Shown: in pieces, positions 16,779 to 25,072 of the stretch
Position numbering within the stretch: position 1 is the first letter of the stretch
Layout of the letters: each line of letters begins with the position of its first letter
NCBI GenBank assembly: GCA_014656175.1
Contig: BNBX01000007.1
Span: 65,447 to 129,446 of the forward strand
DNA from: Streptomyces werraensis
Lineage (GTDB): Bacteria; Actinomycetota; Actinomycetes; Streptomycetales; Streptomycetaceae
Direction: 5' to 3'
Length of the DNA stretch: 64,000 nt
Notes under the pieces: generated by a model
Told to the model about the DNA's origin: nothing
What the model saw: only the letters and a program-made list of their open reading frames with translations
The model's database searches: none
Position numbers and translations under genes: made by a program

Positions 16779-17936
16779 TCAGCGCCGGGCCGTCACCGTG
16801 CCCTCCACGGCGAAAAGCTGCTCCTCGACATGGTCGAGCGCCAGCCGCACCGCGCCCGTCGCCACCGCCGCCTCTCCCAGCAGGGACAGGGTGACCTCAG
16901 GCGGGCGCAGGCAGTAGCGGGCCAGCTCGCGGCGCAGCGGCTCCAGCACCCCGTCAAGACCGGCCGCCCAGCCCCCGATCACGACCAGCTCCGGGTCGAG
17001 CGCCAGCACCAGCGCCGCCACGTCGTGGACCAGCCGCTGGATGAACCGGTCCATCGCCGCCAGCGCCCGCTGGTCGCCCTGACGCGCCTGCGCGAACACC
17101 TGCGCCACGGCCTGCTCGTCCAGCGGATGCAGCGGCTCGTCCGTGGTCGACAGCAGCGTCTCCGGCGTCGCCTCACGCCCCAGCAGATGCAGCGCCCCGA
17201 TCTCGCCGGCCGCGCCGCCGTACCCCCGGTGCAGCCGCCCGCCGATCAGCGAACCCGCCCCCGGGCTCAGCCCGGCCAGCACGAACACCACGTCGTCGCG
17301 GCCCTTCGCCGAGCCCTTCCAGTGCTCCGCGACCACCGCCGCGTTGGCGTCGTTCTCCACCAGCACCGGGCACGCGAAGGAACGGCTCAGCCGCTCGCCG
17401 AGGCTCAGCCCCGTCCAGCCGGGCAACGCCGTGCCCAGCCGCACCGTGCCGTCCGCGTCGACGATGCCGGGGGTGCCCACACCGACCGCCCGCAGCGAGC
17501 CGCGCGGCACACCGGCCCGCCGCAGCAGCTCCGCGACGGCCGCCCGCAGCCGGTCCAGACGCTCGTCGGCGTCGACCGTCTCGTCCACGTCCCGCACCTG
17601 CGCGCCGATCACCCGGCCGTCCAGGTCGGCCAGCAGCGCGGCCACCCGGTGCACACCGATCTCCAGGCCCAGCAGATGACCCGCCTCCGCCCGGAAGCGG
17701 AACCGCCGCGCCGGGCGTCCCTGACGGCGTGCGGCGCCCTCGTCGGCCGCCGCCTCGACGACCAGACCCGCCTCGATCAGACCCTCCACGACGCCTTCGA
17801 CGGTCGGCCGGGACAGCCCCGTCACCCGGGTCACCTCGGTCAGCGTCGCGCAGTCCGTGGCCCGCAACGCGTGCAGCACCACCGCGGAGTTGATCCTCCG
17901 CAGCAGCGAGGGATCCCCGCCGGTCAGCCGACCCAC
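16779..17936 (-). CDS. ROK-family regulator lacking the zinc motif
   Basis: 385 residues. An N-terminal MarR-like HTH (INSAVVLHALRATDCATLTE, then GLSRPTVEGVVEGLIEAG) is followed by a ROK domain with LGLEIGVHRVAALLADLDG, VGVGTPGIVDADG and VENDANAAVVAEHWKG. The usual CxCGxxGCxE zinc site after GEIG is missing: GEIGALHLLGREATPE runs straight on. It is therefore probably a repressor without sugar-kinase activity. It converges on the GntR gene, suggesting sugar-linked regulation, though no sugar genes adjoin. Confidence 0.88.
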   Translation of the reverse strand: MGRLTGGDPSLLRRINSAVVLHALRATDCATLTEVTRVTGLSRPTVEGVVEGLIEAGLVVEAAADEGAARRQGRPARRFRFRAEAGHLLGLEIGVHRVAALLADLDGRVIGAQVRDVDETVDADERLDRLRAAVAELLRRAGVPRGSLRAVGVGTPGIVDADGTVRLGTALPGWTGLSLGERLSRSFACPVLVENDANAAVVAEHWKGSAKGRDDVVFVLAGLSPGAGSLIGGRLHRGYGGAAGEIGALHLLGREATPETLLSTTDEPLHPLDEQAVAQVFAQARQGDQRALAAMDRFIQRLVHDVAALVLALDPELVVIGGWAAGLDGVLEPLRRELARYCLRPPEVTLSLLGEAAVATGAVRLALDHVEEQLFAVEGTVTARR

Positions 17937-18044
17937 CGTCCGTCCTCCCAGCTCGTGCGCGTGTTGGGCGGATCGTACTCGGCACGGCGCACCCCGGCGA
18001 CCACCGGGCGGGCGCCCCCCCGCCTCCCCTTTCGCACGGCCCGC

Positions 18045-18707
18045 TCAGCCCGGCGCCACGAACCCCGACTCGTACGCCGTGATCACCGCCTGCGTCCGGT
18101 CCCGCGCGCCCAGCTTCGCCAGCACGGCGCTCACATGCGACTTCACCGTCTCCGTGCCGACCACGAGACGCGCGGCGATCTCCGCGTTCGACAGGCCACG
18201 CGCCATCAGCCGCAGCACCTCGCCCTCCCGTTCGGTGAGCCGGGCGCGCTCCAGCGCGGCACGGGCCGCGCGGTTCCCGCCGCCCTCGCCGTACTCCGCC
18301 GCCAGCTGCCGTACCGAGGCGGGGAACAGCAGCGACTCGCCCTCGGCGATCAGCCGCACCGCGTGCACGATCTCCGCCGGCCGGGCCCGCTTCAGCAGGA
18401 ACCCGTCCGCCCCGGCGCGCAGCGCCTCGTACACGTACTCGTCGTTCTCGAACGTCGTCACCACGAGGATCTTCGGCGGGTCCGGCACCGTCCGCAGCAG
18501 CGCGCGCGTCGCCTCGATGCCGTCCAGCAGCGGCATCCGTACGTCCATGGCGACCACGTCCGGTCGCAGCCGCCGTACCAGCGGGATCACCGCCGCACCG
18601 TCGGCCGCCTCCCCGGCGACCTCGATGTCCGGCTGTGCCTCCAGCACGGCCCTGAGCCCCGCGCGCACCAGGGGTTCGTCGTCGACGAGGAGCACTCTGA
18701 CCGGCAT
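18045..18707 (-). CDS. NarL/FixJ-type response regulator
   Basis: 220 residues. The receiver domain contains VLLVDDEPLVRAGL, the phospho-acceptor Asp in VVAMDVRMPLLDG, the switch residue region VVTTFENDEYVYEAL and the Lys in GFLLKRARP. The C-terminal LuxR HTH reads LTEREGEVLRLMARGLSNAE and then GTETVKSHVSAVLAKLGARDR. It lies 14 bases downstream of its cognate kinase on the same strand and is divergent from an ABC exporter that is its likely target. Confidence 0.95.
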   Translation of the reverse strand: MPVRVLLVDDEPLVRAGLRAVLEAQPDIEVAGEAADGAAVIPLVRRLRPDVVAMDVRMPLLDGIEATRALLRTVPDPPKILVVTTFENDEYVYEALRAGADGFLLKRARPAEIVHAVRLIAEGESLLFPASVRQLAAEYGEGGGNRAARAALERARLTEREGEVLRLMARGLSNAEIAARLVVGTETVKSHVSAVLAKLGARDRTQAVITAYESGFVAPG

Positions 18708-18721
18708 GCGGCCAGCGTAGA

Positions 18722-19876
18722 TCAGCCCAGGGGCAGTTCGACCCGCACCTGCCAGTCGCCGTCCCCGTCCGGGCCGGTGTGCGCCCGCCCGCCGAGCAGC
18801 GCCGCCCGCTCGCGTATGCCGCGCAGGCCGCTGCCACGGCCCGCGGCGGGCCGGTCGTCCGGCAGCGGATTGCGCACCTCCAGCGTCAGCAGGCCGTCCG
18901 CGGTGGACACCCGGACCCGGGCGGGCACCGCGCCCGCGTGCCGCAGCACGTTCGTCAGCGCCTCCTGGAGGATGCGGTAGCCCTCGCGGGAGAGGGGGCC
19001 GGGCAGGGTCTCCAACGGCCCGGTGACCTCGGCGTCGACCGTCGCCCCCGAGGCGCGCGCGGACTCCAGCAGCCGGTCGGCGTCGGCGAGCGTCGGCCGG
19101 GCACTCGCCGGCCGCTCCGACTCGCGCAGCACGCCGAGCACCCGCTCCAGGTCCTCCAGGGCGGCCCGGCCGGTGTCCTCGATGGCCGCGAGGGCGCGCT
19201 CGGTGAACTCCGGGCTGTTCGCCGCTCGGGCGGCTCCGGCCTGCACGACCGCCACGGTCAGCGCGTGCCCGATGGAGTCGTGCAGCTCGCGCGCGATCCG
19301 GGTGCGCTCGAGCAGCTGCTCGGTGCGCTCCTCGACGGCCGCGAGACGCTCGGCGACCGACGGGCCCAGCAGCCGCCGGGCGACGGCGGTGAGGACCGCG
19401 CCGCCGCCGGCCACGAGCGCGTACAGCGCGACGAGCGGCAGCGGGACGAGCAGGCCGAACACCCAGTCCGGCGGGCCCGACACCTGCGGCAGATCCTCGG
19501 TCTCGTGCCCCACCGTCCGCGCGGCCAGCGCGTACGCGACGATCGGCAGCCACACCGTCGCCCAGGCGACGACACCGCCGAGCAGCGTGCGGAACTCCAG
19601 CCACAGCACGGTCCGCCAGCGGTCCGGCCAGGCCGTGGCCGGACGCGTGGCGAAGTCCGGATCCGCCTCGTCCGGGGTGAGCAGCAGCCGGGCCTGCATC
19701 ACCTCGGCCACGCGCGCCCCCGGCAACAGCCCCACCGGCACCAGCACGACCAGCGGCACCCAGGGCAGCCCAGGCTCCACCCACCACCACACGCTGACGG
19801 CTGCCACCGGCACCCACATGTGCAGCAGCCGTGTGTACGTCCTCCCGCGGACCAGCGGGCGCAGCAGCCGAACCAT
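18722..19876 (-). CDS. DesK/NarX-type sensor histidine kinase
   Basis: 384 residues from ATG 19876 (GGCGGA just upstream; the longer frame to 19942 lacks support). The N-terminal half carries four or so hydrophobic segments with very short loops, suggesting sensing within the membrane. A HisKA_3 box RIARELHDSIGHALTVAVVQ contains the phospho-His, and the HATPase domain has EALTNVLRHAG and GSGLRGIRERAALLGG. With the response regulator it forms a system of the type that often controls an adjacent ABC exporter. Confidence 0.93.
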   Translation of the reverse strand: MVRLLRPLVRGRTYTRLLHMWVPVAAVSVWWWVEPGLPWVPLVVLVPVGLLPGARVAEVMQARLLLTPDEADPDFATRPATAWPDRWRTVLWLEFRTLLGGVVAWATVWLPIVAYALAARTVGHETEDLPQVSGPPDWVFGLLVPLPLVALYALVAGGGAVLTAVARRLLGPSVAERLAAVEERTEQLLERTRIARELHDSIGHALTVAVVQAGAARAANSPEFTERALAAIEDTGRAALEDLERVLGVLRESERPASARPTLADADRLLESARASGATVDAEVTGPLETLPGPLSREGYRILQEALTNVLRHAGAVPARVRVSTADGLLTLEVRNPLPDDRPAAGRGSGLRGIRERAALLGGRAHTGPDGDGDWQVRVELPLG

Positions 19877-19909
19877 TCCGCCATCGTGACACCCGGGGCA
19901 GGCAACGGG

Positions 19910-19927
19910 CTCCCCCGCGCGGGGGAG
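19910..19927. promoter_or_regulatory. 18-base palindrome between two-component and ABC operons
   Basis: CTCCCCCGCGCGGGGGAG is a perfect palindrome in the divergent intergenic region, and a further half-site CGGGGGAG follows about 15 bases later. It is a candidate response-regulator binding site. Confidence 0.4.
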
Positions 19928-19983
19928 ACGATCTCCACGCACGGGGGAGGCCCCGCGCAGGGCCGGTCCACCACGCTGATGCC

Positions 19984-20904
19984 ATGACCAGCATCGACGT
20001 CCGCGACCTCACCAAGGAGTACGGCGCCCGACGAGCCGTCGACGACCTCACCTTCACCGTGCCGCCCGGCCGCGTCACCGGCTTCCTCGGCCCCAACGGC
20101 GCCGGCAAGTCCACCACCATGCGCCTGGTACTCGGCCTGGACCACCCCACCTCCGGCTCGGCCGGCCTCGACGGCCGGCCGTACGCGGCCCTGCGCGAAC
20201 CCCTGCGCACGGTGGGCGCGTTGCTCGACGCCGGCGCCGCACTCGGCTCCCGCACCGGCCGCGACCATCTGCGCGTCCTGGCGGCGACGCACCGCATCCC
20301 GGACCGCCGGGTGGACGAGGTGCTCGAGGAGACCGGGCTGGCCCCTGCGGCCCGCCGCCGGGTGCGGACGTACTCGCTCGGCATGCGGCAGCGGCTCGGC
20401 ATCGCCGCCGCGCTGCTCGGCGACCCGGAGGTGGTGATGCTCGACGAGCCGTCCAACGGCCTCGACCCGGAGGGCATCGTGTGGATCCGCGGACTGCTGC
20501 GGCGGCTCGCGGACGAGGGGCGGACCGTGCTGGTGTCCAGTCATCTGATGAACGAGACCGCCTCGTTCGCCGACCACCTGGTCGTCCTGGGCCGGGGCAG
20601 GCTACTGGCCGACACCCCCCTGCGGGAGTTCATCGACGCGCGCGTACGGCCCGCCGTCCGGGTCCGCACCTCCGACCCGGACGCGCTGGAGAACGTCCTG
20701 GCCCGCCACGGCCACCAGGCGGTGCGCCACTCCGACGGCCACTGGACCGTGCCCGACGCGCGCGTGGACGACATCGGGCGCCTCGCCTCGGCCGACGGGG
20801 TACCGCTCCTCGAACTCGCCGCCGACGAGGGCACCCTGGAGCAGGCCTACCTGGACCTGACCGCCGCCGAGACCGAGTTCACCCCCCAGCACCAGGAGGC
20901 CTGA
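19984..20904 (+). CDS. ABC transporter ATP-binding protein
   Basis: 306 residues. Walker A is GFLGPNGAGKSTTMR, the signature TYSLGMRQRLGIAAALLG and Walker B VVMLDEPSNGLDPEG, with the H-loop in VLVSSHLMNE. This is the DrrA/BcrA-type fused-domain-free ATPase that pairs with a separate ABC-2 permease, here the next gene (3-base gap). It likely drives export of an antibiotic or lipid-like compound and is divergent from a two-component system. ATG 19984 starts directly at the conserved domain. Confidence 0.94.
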   Translation: MTSIDVRDLTKEYGARRAVDDLTFTVPPGRVTGFLGPNGAGKSTTMRLVLGLDHPTSGSAGLDGRPYAALREPLRTVGALLDAGAALGSRTGRDHLRVLAATHRIPDRRVDEVLEETGLAPAARRRVRTYSLGMRQRLGIAAALLGDPEVVMLDEPSNGLDPEGIVWIRGLLRRLADEGRTVLVSSHLMNETASFADHLVVLGRGRLLADTPLREFIDARVRPAVRVRTSDPDALENVLARHGHQAVRHSDGHWTVPDARVDDIGRLASADGVPLLELAADEGTLEQAYLDLTAAETEFTPQHQEA

Positions 20905-20906
20905 CC

Positions 20907-21632
20907 GTGCCGTTCGCCCCCGTGTTCCGCTCCGAGTGGCTGAAGATCCGCACCGTCCGCCCGCTGCTCGCCACCCTGCTCGTGCTGTTCGCGGTGACCA
21001 CCGCCTTCTCCGCGCTCGCGGGCCTGGACCCCGAGGACCAGGGCGCCGACCCGCTGTTCGCGGCCCTGTCCGGCACCGCACTCGGCCAGATCGCCGCCAT
21101 CACCTTCGGCTCCCTGGCCGTGTCCGCCGAGTACCGCGAGGGCGCCGCCGTGCGGCTGTCGCTGACGGCGGTCCCGCGTCGCGGGCTGTGGTTCGCCGCC
21201 AAGGCGGCCGCCATCGCCGCCGTCGTCCTGGTGGTGGCCCTGGTGACGTCCCTGGCCGCGCTCCTCGCCGGCCTGGCCGGACTCGGCGACGCGGCCGACG
21301 GCCTGACCACCGCCGACCAGGTGCGCGGTGTGGTCGGCGGCGCCGTCTACCTCACGCTCATGGCGCTGTTCGCGGCCGGACTCGCCACGCTGCTGCGCAG
21401 CGGGGTGGCCACCCTGTCGGTGTTGATCCCGTTCGTCCTGATCGTGTCGTTCGTGGTCGGCGACGCGCTCGGGACGGTCGCCGACTTCATGCCGGACCGC
21501 GCGGGGCAGACGGTGCTGCGCAGCGTGCCCGACGGAACGCTCGGCCCGTGGACGGGACTTGCCGTCACCGCGTGCTGGACGGCCGCGGCCCTGCTGGCGG
21601 GCGCGTGGCGGCTGCGCCGTCAGGACGCCTGA
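20907..21632 (+). CDS. ABC-2 type permease
   Basis: 241 residues from GTG 20907 with AGGAGG seven bases upstream, inside the end of the ATPase gene. The sequence begins FRSEWLKIRTVRPLLATLLV, the usual first segment of ABC-2 permeases, and has about six transmembrane segments including a VLIPFVLIVSFVVGDALG segment. It is the membrane partner of the preceding ATPase. The substrate is unknown. Confidence 0.9.
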   Translation: MPFAPVFRSEWLKIRTVRPLLATLLVLFAVTTAFSALAGLDPEDQGADPLFAALSGTALGQIAAITFGSLAVSAEYREGAAVRLSLTAVPRRGLWFAAKAAAIAAVVLVVALVTSLAALLAGLAGLGDAADGLTTADQVRGVVGGAVYLTLMALFAAGLATLLRSGVATLSVLIPFVLIVSFVVGDALGTVADFMPDRAGQTVLRSVPDGTLGPWTGLAVTACWTAAALLAGAWRLRRQDA

Positions 21633-21687
21633 AGGGTGGCCGGTTGACCCGCCGCCAACTGTCAGTGGCTGCGGGTTTACTGGAGCC

Positions 21688-22125
21688 ATGAACCTCGCCC
21701 GGCACATCGCCCTCATCGACGAGCTGTGCTTCCGGCCCTTCCCGGCGGAGCACGGCCCGTCGGACGTCGGCTTCTCGGGACCGGGCCACCACGTCGCCGT
21801 GCTGGAGTCCGGCGACCGCCCGGACCTGGACCCGGCCGGCTGGGCGGTGACGGTGGACCAGTTCGAGAAGGACCGCGACGCGGTGTACGAACTGCTCGCC
21901 TCCCGCTGGGGCGACTCCGATCCGTACAACCTGCAGACGGTGGAGCTGCGCACGGAGCGGGAGGACGTACCCGAGCCGTGGGGCTGGCTGAGTCACCACG
22001 CGGGCGTGGCCTGGCTGTGGGAGGTGCGGGGCACCGGCCGCTGGGTCGTGGTCGCGCTCGCCGACCGGGACCCGGGCGGCTCCGTGCAGCTCCTGGCCGT
22101 GGTCACGGAGACCGCTCCGCCTTGA
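21688..22125 (+). CDS. Hypothetical protein, acidic, Streptomyces-type
   Basis: 145 residues, soluble, rich in Trp, Asp and Glu (HHVAVLESGDRPDLDPAGWA, LLASRWGDSDPYNLQTVEL, GVAWLWEVRGTGRWVVVALA). No domain is recognised. GGAG lies 3 bases before ATG 21688, and TTTACT at 21676-21681 is a possible -10 that would make the mRNA leaderless. Codon use is native and it is very likely a real gene. It converges on mug with a 25-base gap. Confidence 0.7.
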   Translation: MNLARHIALIDELCFRPFPAEHGPSDVGFSGPGHHVAVLESGDRPDLDPAGWAVTVDQFEKDRDAVYELLASRWGDSDPYNLQTVELRTEREDVPEPWGWLSHHAGVAWLWEVRGTGRWVVVALADRDPGGSVQLLAVVTETAPP

Positions 22126-22150
22126 GGACACACAGATCCTCAGGGACGCG

Positions 22151-22651
22151 TCACCCCTGCTCCGCCGCCTCCCGCAGCCGCGCGAACTCCTCGGCGAGCG
22201 ACGCCGGCGTCCAGTGCGCGTTCAGCCCGCTGGGATTGGGCAGCACCCACACCCGGGACTCGCCGATGGTCCGCACCTGCGGCCCCACCTTGGCGTTGCG
22301 GTCGTCGAACGCCGCCCGGTACGCGGTCACCCCCAGCACGGCCAGCCAGCGCGGACGCAGCCGGGCCACCTTCACGGCGAGCTCACGCCCGCCCTCCCGG
22401 TACTCCTCGGCCGTCAGCTCGTCGGCCCGCGCGGTCGCCCGCGCCACCACGTTGGTGATGCCGAGCCCGTACGACAGCAGCTCCCGCTGCTCCGACGGCG
22501 GCAGCAGGCGCGGGGTGAAGCCGGAGCGGTGCAGGGCGGGCCAGAAGCGGTTGCCGGGGCGCGCGAAGTGGTGGCCCGTGGCGGCCGTCATCAGGCCCGG
22601 GTTGATGCCGCAGAACAGCACCCGCAGACCGTCCGCGACCACGTCCGGCAC
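22151..22651 (-). CDS. mug: Mug, G/U mismatch-specific DNA glycosylase
   Basis: At least 166 residues. The glycosylase motifs are complete: LFCGINPGLMTAATGHHFA for uracil recognition and the GITNVVARAT and VWVLPNPSGLNAHW segments. It removes uracil or ethenocytosine opposite guanine. The GTG at 22651 has no nearby ribosome site. The frame stays open upstream and reads FTQEELEAARDRLVPDVV, which resembles the N-terminus I recall for other Streptomyces Mug proteins; the only upstream start-like codon is a CTG at 22699-22697 overlapping the purB stop. The true start is therefore probably upstream. Confidence 0.9.
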   Translation of the reverse strand: MPDVVADGLRVLFCGINPGLMTAATGHHFARPGNRFWPALHRSGFTPRLLPPSEQRELLSYGLGITNVVARATARADELTAEEYREGGRELAVKVARLRPRWLAVLGVTAYRAAFDDRNAKVGPQVRTIGESRVWVLPNPSGLNAHWTPASLAEEFARLREAAEQG

Positions 22652-22695
22652 CAGACGGTCGCGGGCGGCCTCGAGTTCCTCCTGGGTGAAGCGGC

Positions 22696-24138
22696 TCAGA
22701 GGATCGCCCCGGGGGTGTAGCCGGCGGCCTCCGGGTGCTGCTTCACGATCTCGTCGATCCGGCCGACCACGGAGGTCACCTGGTCGCTCGCGGCGCCGGT
22801 GAAGGACAGCTTGTCCGCCATCAGCGCCTCCAGCTCCGCGCGGCCCAGCGGCAGCCGTTCGTCGCCGGCGAGCTTGTCGAGCAGGTCGTTGCGCTCGGCG
22901 CCCTGCTCCCGCATGGCGAGCGCGGTGGCGACGGCGTTCTCCTTGATCGCCTCGTGGGCGACCTCACGGCCGACGCCCGCGCGCACCGCGCCCATCAGCA
23001 CCTTGGTGGTGGCGAGGAACGGCAGGTAGCGGTCCAGCTCCCGGGCCACGACGGCCGGGAAGGCGCCGAACTCGTCGAGCACGGTCAGGAACGTCTCCAG
23101 CAGCCCGTCGAGCGCGAAGAACGCGTCCGGCAGCGCGACCCGGCGCACCACCGAGCAGGACACGTCTCCCTCGTTCCACTGGTCGCCCGCCAGCTCGCCC
23201 GTCATCGACGCGTAGCCGCGCAGGATGACCATCAGGCCGTTGACCCGCTCGCAGGAGCGCGTGTTCATCTTGTGCGGCATCGCGGACGAGCCGACCTGCC
23301 CCGGCTTGAAGCCCTCGGTGACCAGCTCGTGCCCGGCCATCAGCCGGATCGTCTTCGCCAGCGAGGACGGCGCCGCGGCCAGCTGCACCAGCGCGGTGAC
23401 GACGTCGTAGTCCAGGGAGCGCGGGTAGACCTGGCCGACGGAGGTGAACGCCTGGGAGAAGCCCAGGTGGCCGGCGATCCGGTTCTCCAGCTCGGCCAGC
23501 TTGGCGGCGTCCCCGCCGAGCAGGTCCAGCATGTCCTGCGCGGTGCCGACCGGGCCCTTGATGCCGCGCAGCGGGTACCGGCCCAGCAGCTCCTCCAGCC
23601 GCCCGTACGCCACCAGCAGCTCGTCGGCGGCGGTCGCGAAGCGCTTGCCGAGGGTGGTGGCCTGCGCGGCCACGTTGTGCGAACGGCCGGCCATCACCAG
23701 CTCGCCGTACTCCCCGGCCAGCTTGCCGAGGCGGGCCAGCACGGCCACCGCGCGGTCGCGCATCAGCTCCAGCGAGAGCCGGATCTGCAGCTGCTCGACG
23801 TTCTCGGTGAGATCGCGGGAGGTCATGCCCTTGTGCACGTGCTCGTGCCCGGCGAGGTCGTTGAACTCCTCGATCCGCGCCTTCACGTCGTGGCGGGTGA
23901 CCTTCTCGCGCTCGGCGATCGAGGCCAGGTCCACGGTGTCGAGGACCCGCTCGTAGTCGGCGATCGCCGTGTCGGGCACCTCGATCCCGAGGTCCTTCTG
24001 GGCCTTCAGCACGGCGAGCCAGAGCTGCCGCTCGAGCCTCACCTTCTGCTCGGGCGACCAGAGCGTGGCGAGCTCGGCGGAGGCGTAGCGTCCGGCGAGG
24101 ACGTTCGGGATACGGGGCTTGGCGGGCGCAGCAGTCAC
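22696..24138 (-). CDS. purB: Adenylosuccinate lyase
   Basis: 480 residues from GTG 24138. The fumarase/aspartase-superfamily signature GSSAMPHKMNTRSCERV is present, as are HVHKGMTSRDLTENV and AGRSHNVAAQATTLGKRF. It catalyses two steps of purine synthesis, release of fumarate from SAICAR and from adenylosuccinate. The stop overlaps the probable start of mug, giving a purB-mug unit. Length and motifs are normal. Confidence 0.97.
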   Translation of the reverse strand: MTAAPAKPRIPNVLAGRYASAELATLWSPEQKVRLERQLWLAVLKAQKDLGIEVPDTAIADYERVLDTVDLASIAEREKVTRHDVKARIEEFNDLAGHEHVHKGMTSRDLTENVEQLQIRLSLELMRDRAVAVLARLGKLAGEYGELVMAGRSHNVAAQATTLGKRFATAADELLVAYGRLEELLGRYPLRGIKGPVGTAQDMLDLLGGDAAKLAELENRIAGHLGFSQAFTSVGQVYPRSLDYDVVTALVQLAAAPSSLAKTIRLMAGHELVTEGFKPGQVGSSAMPHKMNTRSCERVNGLMVILRGYASMTGELAGDQWNEGDVSCSVVRRVALPDAFFALDGLLETFLTVLDEFGAFPAVVARELDRYLPFLATTKVLMGAVRAGVGREVAHEAIKENAVATALAMREQGAERNDLLDKLAGDERLPLGRAELEALMADKLSFTGAASDQVTSVVGRIDEIVKQHPEAAGYTPGAIL

Positions 24139-24211
24139 GTACAGGGAGTCTACTGGCGATTCGTGCAGGCCCGCGCCGCGGGGTGACCTGGAGGAACGTA
24201 CGAGAGGACCG

Positions 24212-25003
24212 CTACGCCGTCTCGTACGGCAGCAGCTCGGGGCGCTTGGGCGGCAGGCCGTCCCCCGAGGAGCGCCCGGTGAGCCGGCGGCCGATCCACG
24301 GCAGCAGGTGCCGGCGGGCGAACCGCACGTCCTCGACCCGGCGCGCCACCCAGTGCGGCGGCAGCGTCGCCTCCGGAGGCAGATGCCACTCGGGGTCCTC
24401 CGCCGGGTAGCCGAGCGCCTGCCACACCGCCTCCGCGACCCTGCGGTGTCCCTCGCCGGTGAGGTGCAGCCGGTCCACGTCCCACAGCCGGGGGTCGCCG
24501 AGCGCGGGCGCCCCGTACAGGTCGACCACCACCGCGTCGTGCCGGGCGGCGAGCTCGTCGACGCACGTGAACAGCGCCTCCATGCGGGGGCGGAAGCGTT
24601 CCAGCACCGGTCCCTGACGGCCCGGGCTGCGCATCAGCACGAGCTGCTTGCAGTGCGGGGCCAGCCGCTCCACGGCCTCGGTCAGCAGGTCCCGCACCCG
24701 GCCCATGTCGCACTTGGGGCGGAGGGTGTCGTTCAGACCGCCGACCAGGGTGATCACGTCGGCGCCCATGGCCGCCGCGCGGCCGACCTGCTCGTCGACG
24801 ATCTGCTGGATCAGCTTGCCGCGCACCGCGAGGTTGGCGTACCGGAAGCCGGGCGTGACCGAGGCCATCCGGGCCGCGAGCAGGTCGGCCCAGCCGCGGT
24901 AGGTGCCGTCGGGCAGCAGGTCCGACATGCCTTCGGTGAAGGAGTCGCCCAGGGCCACGAGGCTGGTGTGGGCGGGGGCGCTGGGGGTGGGGTTCGTCTG
25001 CAT
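24212..25003 (-). CDS. SGNH/GDSL-type hydrolase
   Basis: 263 residues from ATG 25003. Block I is LVALGDSFTEGMSD with the catalytic Ser. Block II Gly is in NLAVRGKLIQQI, block III is TLVGGLNDTLRP with the Asn, and block V is WDVDRLHLTGEGHRRVAEAV with the Asp-x-x-His pair. It is an esterase or lipase of unknown substrate, without a signal peptide. The C-terminal 60 residues (VARRVEDVRFARRHLLPWIG) are typical of the Streptomyces members. It stands alone between purB and the CNNM genes. Confidence 0.92.
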   Translation of the reverse strand: MQTNPTPSAPAHTSLVALGDSFTEGMSDLLPDGTYRGWADLLAARMASVTPGFRYANLAVRGKLIQQIVDEQVGRAAAMGADVITLVGGLNDTLRPKCDMGRVRDLLTEAVERLAPHCKQLVLMRSPGRQGPVLERFRPRMEALFTCVDELAARHDAVVVDLYGAPALGDPRLWDVDRLHLTGEGHRRVAEAVWQALGYPAEDPEWHLPPEATLPPHWVARRVEDVRFARRHLLPWIGRRLTGRSSGDGLPPKRPELLPYETA

Positions 25004-25072
25004 GGCGACAGAAATGGTAGCCCCTGGCACATACCCGCCGGTCGGTCACCTCCCCCGGGCGGGAGTAACCGG

